Shown: piece by piece, positions 59,176 through 64,000 of the stretch
Position numbering within the stretch: position 1 is the first letter of the stretch
Layout: every line of letters begins with the position of its first letter
Source of the DNA: Streptomyces drozdowiczii
GTDB lineage: Bacteria; Actinomycetota; Actinomycetes; Streptomycetales; Streptomycetaceae
Length of the DNA stretch: 64,000 nucleotides
Reading direction: 5' to 3'
Assembly (NCBI RefSeq): GCF_026167665.1
Contig: NZ_CP098740.1
Coordinates: forward strand, 2,790,001 to 2,854,000
Translations under genes and position numbers: made by a program
The notes under the pieces: model-generated
What the model was told of the DNA's origin: nothing
Databases searched by the model: none
The model's input: only the letters and a program-made list of their open reading frames with translations

Positions 59176-60840
59176 ATGCGGACGCACTATCCACGGACGG
59201 CTCATCTGCCCTGGTCGCCCGGGGCCACCTCCGACGACGTGCGGATGACCGACCTGGCGGCGCTGGCCGGGACCGAGGTCGTCGTCACCGAGAAGCTGGA
59301 CGGGGAGAACACCACGTTGTACGCCGACGGGCTGCACGCCCGTTCGCTGGACTCGGCGCACCATCCGTCGCGGACCTGGGTGAAGGCCCTCCAGGCCCGC
59401 GTCGGTCCCCGGATCCCACAGGGGTGGCGGATCTGCGGCGAGAACATGTTCGCGCGGCACTCCCTGGCGTACGACGCGCTGGAGAGCCACTTCTACGGGT
59501 TCTCCGTGTGGGACGGCGACCGCTGTCTCGGCTGGGACCGGACCGTGGGCTTCCTGCGCTCCCTGGGCATCCCGGCGCCCCCGGTGCTGTGGCGCGGGGT
59601 CTTCGACGCGAAGGCGCTGCGCGCGCTGAAGCCGGACACCGGGCGGCAGGAGGGGTACGTCGTCCGGCCGGCCGCGAGCTTCCCGGCCGCGCTGTTCGGG
59701 CGCGTCGTCGGGAAGTGGGTGCGGCCGGGCCATGTGGTGACCGATACGCACTGGATGCACGCGGAGGTCGTGGAGAACGGGCTCGGGCCCGCGGCGGCGC
59801 TCTGGTCCGTACGGTCCGGAGCGCCCGTCGACCCGGCGGCGCTGGCGGCGGCGGTGGGCGCCGGTCCGGGAGACGGGCCGGAGAAGGCCCTCGCCGCCGC
59901 CGACGCCCTGGACGCCCTCGGCCGCACCGGGGACGACCGGCTCGCCGGTGTCCTCGCCGCGCTGCTGCACGGCACCCGCCGCACCGCCCTCGCGCCGCTC
60001 CTCGCCCCCAGCGTCGGCATGCCGCTCGCCCGGCGCGTCGCGGACCTCGTCGGGCTGGCCCCCGGGCTGCACCGGCCCTACCCCGACGAGGAGCGGCGCG
60101 CCGGGCTGGCCCGGATGGCGCTCGCCGCCGACCTGTCCGTGCTGCACGCGGTGTCCGGGGTGCTGGCGGACACCGCCGGGGCGCGGGAGCAGGTCGAGTG
60201 GTCGGCGCTGCACGCGGAGGAGGTGCGGGAGCCGGACGGGCTGGCCGAGGCGTTCGCCGGGCTCGGGCCGGAGGCCGCCGCGCGCTGCCTGGCGCAGGCC
60301 CGCGAGGCGTACGCGGACGGCCGTATCGCCACCGCCGAGGAGGCCGTCGCCGCGACCTGGCGGTGGCGGTCCGGGGACTTCCCGCGCCTGGTCCAGCTGG
60401 CCGGGCCCTCGGGCAGCGGCAAGAGCACCTTCGCCCGGGGCCTGCCGGGGGTCGCCGCGTACATCTCGCTGGACGATCTGCGCATGGCAAGGGGCTCGCG
60501 GGCCGACCAGAGCGCCAACGGGGACGTGCTGCGCGAGGGCCTGGACCGGCTGGACGCGGCCCTCGTCCCCGGCGCGACGGTGGTCTGGGACGCCACCTCG
60601 CTCAACCCGCACCAGCGCTCCCTGGTCCACGCGGTCGCCCGCCGCCGCGACGCGCTGGTGACGCACGCCGTGGCGTGGATCGGCGAGGCGGAGCTGGCCG
60701 CGCGCAACGGGCGCCGGGAGCACCCCGTACCGCCGCAGGTGCTGGCGTCGCAGCTGCACCGGTTCGTGCCCCCGTATCCCGGCCAGGCGCACCGCACCTG
60801 GTACATCGGCACCAGCGGAACCGTGGAGGACCGGGCCTGA
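59176..60840 (+). CDS. RNA ligase fused to a polynucleotide-kinase-type ATPase
   Basis: A 554-residue two-domain RNA-repair enzyme. The N-terminal half is an RNA ligase of the DRB0094/T4-Rnl2-like nucleotidyltransferase type: motif I VVTEKLDGENTTLY with the lysine nucleophile K40; HFYGFSVWD (105-113); EGYVVRP (about 159-165); VGKWVR (about 178-183). A middle helical region (about 220-400) is unassigned. The C-terminal domain starts with Walker A GPSGSGKST (410-418), then SLDDLRM and VVWDATSLNPHQRS, as in polynucleotide kinases that phosphorylate 5'-OH RNA ends. No phosphatase domain is visible here. ATG at 59176 has GGAAGAG upstream. Its stop overlaps the start of the next gene (TGATG), so the two proteins are made together. 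Confidence 0.88.
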   Translation: MRTHYPRTAHLPWSPGATSDDVRMTDLAALAGTEVVVTEKLDGENTTLYADGLHARSLDSAHHPSRTWVKALQARVGPRIPQGWRICGENMFARHSLAYDALESHFYGFSVWDGDRCLGWDRTVGFLRSLGIPAPPVLWRGVFDAKALRALKPDTGRQEGYVVRPAASFPAALFGRVVGKWVRPGHVVTDTHWMHAEVVENGLGPAAALWSVRSGAPVDPAALAAAVGAGPGDGPEKALAAADALDALGRTGDDRLAGVLAALLHGTRRTALAPLLAPSVGMPLARRVADLVGLAPGLHRPYPDEERRAGLARMALAADLSVLHAVSGVLADTAGAREQVEWSALHAEEVREPDGLAEAFAGLGPEAAARCLAQAREAYADGRIATAEEAVAATWRWRSGDFPRLVQLAGPSGSGKSTFARGLPGVAAYISLDDLRMARGSRADQSANGDVLREGLDRLDAALVPGATVVWDATSLNPHQRSLVHAVARRRDALVTHAVAWIGEAELAARNGRREHPVPPQVLASQLHRFVPPYPGQAHRTWYIGTSGTVEDRA

Positions 60841-62963
60841 TGCGTACGAGCGAGGAGATCTACCACCGGGTCCGCTGGGACGCCCGCTTCGACCCGGCGC
60901 GCTTCGTGCTGGGCGTGGCGCAGCGGGGCCGGGAGCCGAAGCGGGTGCCGCTGGACCGGTTCACGCCGGGCGGCGACATCCCCTGGCACCGGGTCCTCTT
61001 CTTCGAGGCGGACGGCGAGGTCGTCTGGGACCGGGCGACGGGCACGGACCGCATCGACGCGACGGACGCCGGGCGGATACGGGAGGCGCGCCGCCTGCCT
61101 TCCCCGTACTTCACGGCCCGGACCCCGCACGCGTACTCCCCCGCGACGGGCACCTGGTCCGTGGCGCCGACCGGCGCGAAGGGTCCGCCGGGTCCGCTGA
61201 CGGTCCTCACCTGGAACACCCTTTGGGACCGCTACGACAGCGACCGCATCGACACCGCGCGCCGCCGCCCCCTGCTGGCCGAGGCGCTGCGCGCGGCGGA
61301 CGCGGACGTGATCGCGCTCCAGGAGGTGGAGCCGGCGCTGCTCGCGCTGCTGCTGCGCTGCGAGTGGGTGAGTGCTCACTACACCCTCGCGACCGACCCG
61401 GCCGGCCACGACGTCCCCGATCACGGCCTGCTGCTGCTCAGCCGCCTGCCGGTGAGCGAGGCGGCGGTGCACGTACTGGGCCCGCACAAGGCGGTCGCGG
61501 CGGCGGTCGTGGAAACGGCGGACGGCCCGGTCACGGTGGCCGTCACGCATCTCAGCAGCGACCACTCCCCCGAGGGCGCGGCCCGCCGGGACGCCGAACT
61601 GGCCGACCTGGCCACGGGGTTGGCGGCGGTGGAGGGCGAACTCGTCCTGGTCGGCGACTTCAACGACGGCGGCGACCATCCGCAGACCCGCCTGGCGATG
61701 GCGGACGCGTGGACGGAGGTGCACGGCCCCGCCGACGACACCCCGACCTTCGACCCGTCGGCCAATCCGCTGGCCGCGATCTCGTCCCTGTCGGGGCGGG
61801 TGTCGCGGCTGGACCGCGTACTGCTGCGTACGGACCGGCTGCGGGCGTGTACGGCGACCCTGCTCGGGGAAGAGCCCGGGCCGGGTGGCCTGCATGTGTC
61901 GGATCACTACGGGGTACGGGTGGGGCTCGGCGCGGCCTCCCTCCACACCGAAGAGGTGGCGGAACGCGTCGCCGCCGCCCTCCCCGGCGCGCACGTCCAC
62001 CTCGTCGGCTCGCGGCGCATGGGCTGCGCACTCCCCGGCGCCGACCTGGACCTGGTGGCGGCGCTCCCCGACGTCACGGGCGTACGGGACCGGCTCGCGG
62101 CCGCCTTCCCGGAGGCGCGGGACCTGCGCGAGGTGAGCGGGGCCCGTGTCCCCGGGCTGCGCTGGTACGTGGACGGGCTGCGGGTGGACCTGGTCACCGT
62201 GGCGACGGGGACCGTGCCCCCGGCCGAAGCGGTGGCGCGCCGCGCGGAGCTGGGCGAGGCGGCGGCCGTCGCGCTGAGCGCGGTGAGCGACGCGGAGGCG
62301 TTCCCGCGTCAGGAGGCGTTCACCGCGCTCGCGCGGGGCGTGAAGGAGTGGGCGGCGGCGCGGGGCCTGGACTCCGCGCCGTGCGGCGGCCTGCCGGGCA
62401 TCGCCTGGGCGACCCTCGCGGCCCGTACGGCACACGGGGGCGGCGGCCTCCGGGACTTCTTCGCGACCTGGGCGGCATGGGACTGGCGCGAACCGGTGGG
62501 CGGGGGCCCGGCGACGGGCGACCCGGTCACGGTGTACACGCCGACGGCACCGGTCCGCTCCTGCACGGCCCAGGTGAGCGCCGCGGGGCGTGACGTGCTG
62601 ACGGCGGAGTTGTTCCGGGCCTGGGAGCTGCTGGACACGGAACCGGCCGCGCTCTGCGCCCCGCCCCCGCTCACGGAGCACACCGCCTGGGCTCTCGCGG
62701 CGGCGGCCCCGTCCGAGGAGGGGCGCCTGCGAGGCCGCCTCCTGGCCCTGACCGCCGCCCTCGCGGAAGCCGGCGCCCCCGACACCCGCGTCTGGCCCCG
62801 CCCGATCACGACCCCCGACCACACGGGTTACGCGATCGGCCTGGGCGCGACACCCCCGGAGGCGCACCGCCTGGCGGAGATCGGGGCGGAGGTCCTGCGC
62901 GGGCTCAGGGGGGCGTCGCTGCGCCCCGGCCCGAACCCGGTGGCGCGTCCGCGCGACACCTGA
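60840..62963 (+). CDS. MJ1316/DUF504 - EEP phosphoesterase - nucleotidyltransferase (poly(A)-polymerase-type) fusion
   Basis: A 707-residue multi-domain RNA-end processing protein. Residues 1-75 are the MJ1316 (DUF504) domain, RWDARFDPARFVLGVAQRG to VVWDRATGTDRI, proposed to recognise cyclic-phosphate RNA ends. Residues about 115-365 are an EEP (endonuclease/exonuclease/phosphatase) domain with N126, E162, H237, D273-N275 in GDFN, D325 and the final SDHY, all catalytic positions present. Residues 370-520 are a nucleotidyltransferase domain: LVGSRRMGCALPGADLDLV with the metal aspartates D402 and D404, and D450 in GLRVDLV. The remainder resembles the central and RNA-binding parts of eukaryotic-type poly(A) polymerases. 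It is coupled to the ligase-kinase gene by a one-base overlap. Confidence 0.87.
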   Translation: MRTSEEIYHRVRWDARFDPARFVLGVAQRGREPKRVPLDRFTPGGDIPWHRVLFFEADGEVVWDRATGTDRIDATDAGRIREARRLPSPYFTARTPHAYSPATGTWSVAPTGAKGPPGPLTVLTWNTLWDRYDSDRIDTARRRPLLAEALRAADADVIALQEVEPALLALLLRCEWVSAHYTLATDPAGHDVPDHGLLLLSRLPVSEAAVHVLGPHKAVAAAVVETADGPVTVAVTHLSSDHSPEGAARRDAELADLATGLAAVEGELVLVGDFNDGGDHPQTRLAMADAWTEVHGPADDTPTFDPSANPLAAISSLSGRVSRLDRVLLRTDRLRACTATLLGEEPGPGGLHVSDHYGVRVGLGAASLHTEEVAERVAAALPGAHVHLVGSRRMGCALPGADLDLVAALPDVTGVRDRLAAAFPEARDLREVSGARVPGLRWYVDGLRVDLVTVATGTVPPAEAVARRAELGEAAAVALSAVSDAEAFPRQEAFTALARGVKEWAAARGLDSAPCGGLPGIAWATLAARTAHGGGGLRDFFATWAAWDWREPVGGGPATGDPVTVYTPTAPVRSCTAQVSAAGRDVLTAELFRAWELLDTEPAALCAPPPLTEHTAWALAAAAPSEEGRLRGRLLALTAALAEAGAPDTRVWPRPITTPDHTGYAIGLGATPPEAHRLAEIGAEVLRGLRGASLRPGPNPVARPRDT

Positions 62964-62972
62964 GGGCGGGCG

Positions 62973-64000
62973 CTACGGGGTCGCGCGCCGCGTCAGCCAG
63001 TTCGCCACGTCGTCCACCACCCCGGGGTCCACATGGCCGGGCCGCGCGTAGTCGGCCGGGGTGGACGGGCCGCTTCCGGCGAAGAGGAGGTGGTCGGCGC
63101 GCTCGTGGACGCGGATCGACACCTCCGGGCGGTCCGCGAGGGCGCGCCGCCAGCCCGCGAGGTCGTCGGCGACGGTCACCTGGTAGTCCCGGCCGCCCTG
63201 GAGGATCAGCATCGGGCGGTGCAGCCGGGCGGCCGTGGCCGACGGGTCGTAGGCGCGCAGGTCGAGCCAGTAGGAGGCGGAGAAGCCCAGCGGCAGCGAC
63301 TCCGGGGGCGTGTCGGGCGTGAGCCCCGGGTCCGCCACCGCGGCGGCCTGCCGGACCAGGGTCGACACCATCGCGTCGGCGGCCGGCCCGGGGGCGAGTT
63401 CTGCCAGGTGGCGGGCCACCCGGACGGCCGCCTCGTGCATCGGCTGCGTGTCCGCGGCGAGCAGCACCAGGCCCGCTACGGACGGGTCGGCCGCGGCGAT
63501 CCGGGGCGCCGCCTTGCCGCCCATGCTGTGCCCCAGCAGGTGAATCCGGTCCGGGGCCACCTCGGGCCGCTGCCGCAGCAGCCGGACGGCGGCGAGCGCG
63601 TGGGGCACGTACTCGTCGGCCATCGTGAAGTCCGGCGGCAGAAGGTCCGGGTGGGCGAAGGTCACCTTGTCGAAGCGCAGGACGGCCACCTGCCGGGAGG
63701 CGAGGCCCCACGCGAGGTCCTTCAGCGGCTTGTTCGCGCCGATGGTCTCGTCCCGGTCGAACGCGCCGCCGCCGCTGAGCAGGACCACGGCGGGCCACGG
63801 CCCCTCGCCCACGGGCAGGGTGAGCGTGCCGGGGACGGCGAGCGGCCCGTCGCCCACGACGACGTCGCACTCGGTGAACCGGTCCTCGTCCACGTAACCC
63901 GGCGGCTCCCACGCGGCGTCGCCCTGCGTGTCGAACCGCAGCCCCTGCAACAGCCCGTCGTCACCGACCGACGTGACCACGGTGAATCCGCCCTCGGCGC
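62973..64000 (-). CDS. alpha/beta hydrolase, N-terminus beyond the window
   Basis: An alpha/beta-fold hydrolase of at least 342 residues. The frame remains open to base 64000, so the in-window GTG at 63980 is probably not the true start, and an N-terminal domain is missing. Nucleophile elbow GHSMGGKAAPRIA, strand PAVVLLSGGGAFDRDETIGA with the oxyanion region, acid in ILQGGRDYQV and histidine in RADHLLFAG. It is of the kind annotated as dienelactone hydrolase or acyl-peptidase-like esterase; substrate unknown. It is convergent with the RNA-repair operon, 9 bp away. Confidence 0.85.
   Translation of the reverse strand, partial: AEGGFTVVTSVGDDGLLQGLRFDTQGDAAWEPPGYVDEDRFTECDVVVGDGPLAVPGTLTLPVGEGPWPAVVLLSGGGAFDRDETIGANKPLKDLAWGLASRQVAVLRFDKVTFAHPDLLPPDFTMADEYVPHALAAVRLLRQRPEVAPDRIHLLGHSMGGKAAPRIAAADPSVAGLVLLAADTQPMHEAAVRVARHLAELAPGPAADAMVSTLVRQAAAVADPGLTPDTPPESLPLGFSASYWLDLRAYDPSATAARLHRPMLILQGGRDYQVTVADDLAGWRRALADRPEVSIRVHERADHLLFAGSGPSTPADYARPGHVDPGVVDDVANWLTRRATP

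Noticed and set aside
57388..60792. A 1,134-codon open frame on the minus strand over the FG-GAP and ligase genes.
   Set aside because: It is a mirror of two well-recognised plus-strand genes and has no family features or sensible start.
60078..62867. A 929-codon open frame antisense to the MJ1316-EEP-nucleotidyltransferase gene.
   Set aside because: The plus-strand protein has all expected motifs; the antisense product is Arg/Gly-rich noise.

Overview
The window is chromosomal DNA from a Streptomyces (or very close actinobacterial) genome. The evidence is very high G+C, frequent GTG starts, GGAGG-type ribosome binding sites, Streptomyces-like sequences for the S10-spc-alpha ribosomal proteins, and a recurring 25-bp intergenic repeat (core AAGCCCGTCCGGCGATTGAG). 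Almost all of it is core housekeeping DNA. The accessory part is mainly the right end (about 47.4-64 kb) plus small gene pairs around 11.7-24.5 kb.

Layout. 0.1-11.7 kb, mostly minus strand: a VOC protein, then the tRNA t6A modification genes tsaB-rimI-tsaD in a tightly overlapping group, and a second minus-strand group glmS-acpS-nnrDE-DUF488-alr-hydrolase-tsaE (amino sugar, acyl carrier protein, NAD(P)HX repair, D-alanine, t6A). A degenerate L,D-transpeptidase-like protein sits between the two groups. 11.8-24.5 kb: an MFS exporter with a divergent Lrp regulator, an ATPase remnant, RidA, a LysR regulator divergent from an NTF2-like protein and an oxidoreductase, argG behind candidate ARG boxes and flanked by two metal-flavoured membrane proteins, coaA and a DUF389 protein. 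24.5-28.9 kb: glmM, rpsI-rplM and an ABC-F protein. 29.8-47 kb, minus strand: truA and the S10-spc-alpha region from rpsJ down to rplQ, including secY, adk, map, infA, rpmJ, rpsM, rpsK and rpoA. A pair of strong hairpins separates rpsQ from rplN, and another hairpin separates rplO from secY.

47.4-57.1 kb: a large polymorphic-toxin locus, reading minus. It is a secreted protein of about 3,040 residues (DNRLRE, LamG-like and many YD/RHS repeats, RHS core ending DPSGH) with a C-terminal endonuclease-like toxin, followed by an overlapping SMI1/KNR4-type immunity gene. 57.5-59.1 kb: a secreted FG-GAP repeat protein. 59.2-63.0 kb: a two-gene RNA-repair operon, an RNA ligase fused to a polynucleotide-kinase-type ATPase, coupled by a one-base overlap to an MJ1316/DUF504-EEP phosphoesterase-nucleotidyltransferase fusion. 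This is the most interesting biology in the window.

A strong technical signal runs through the window. Eight places (in the hydrolase, alr, acpS, rpsK, map and three in the rhs gene) have a reading frame broken by exactly one missing base in a short G or C run, and restoring one base gives the expected full-length protein each time. Four of the six genes (alr, acpS, rpsK, map) are normally essential, so these are most likely sequencing or assembly errors rather than mutations. I annotate the restored genes and state where each break lies.
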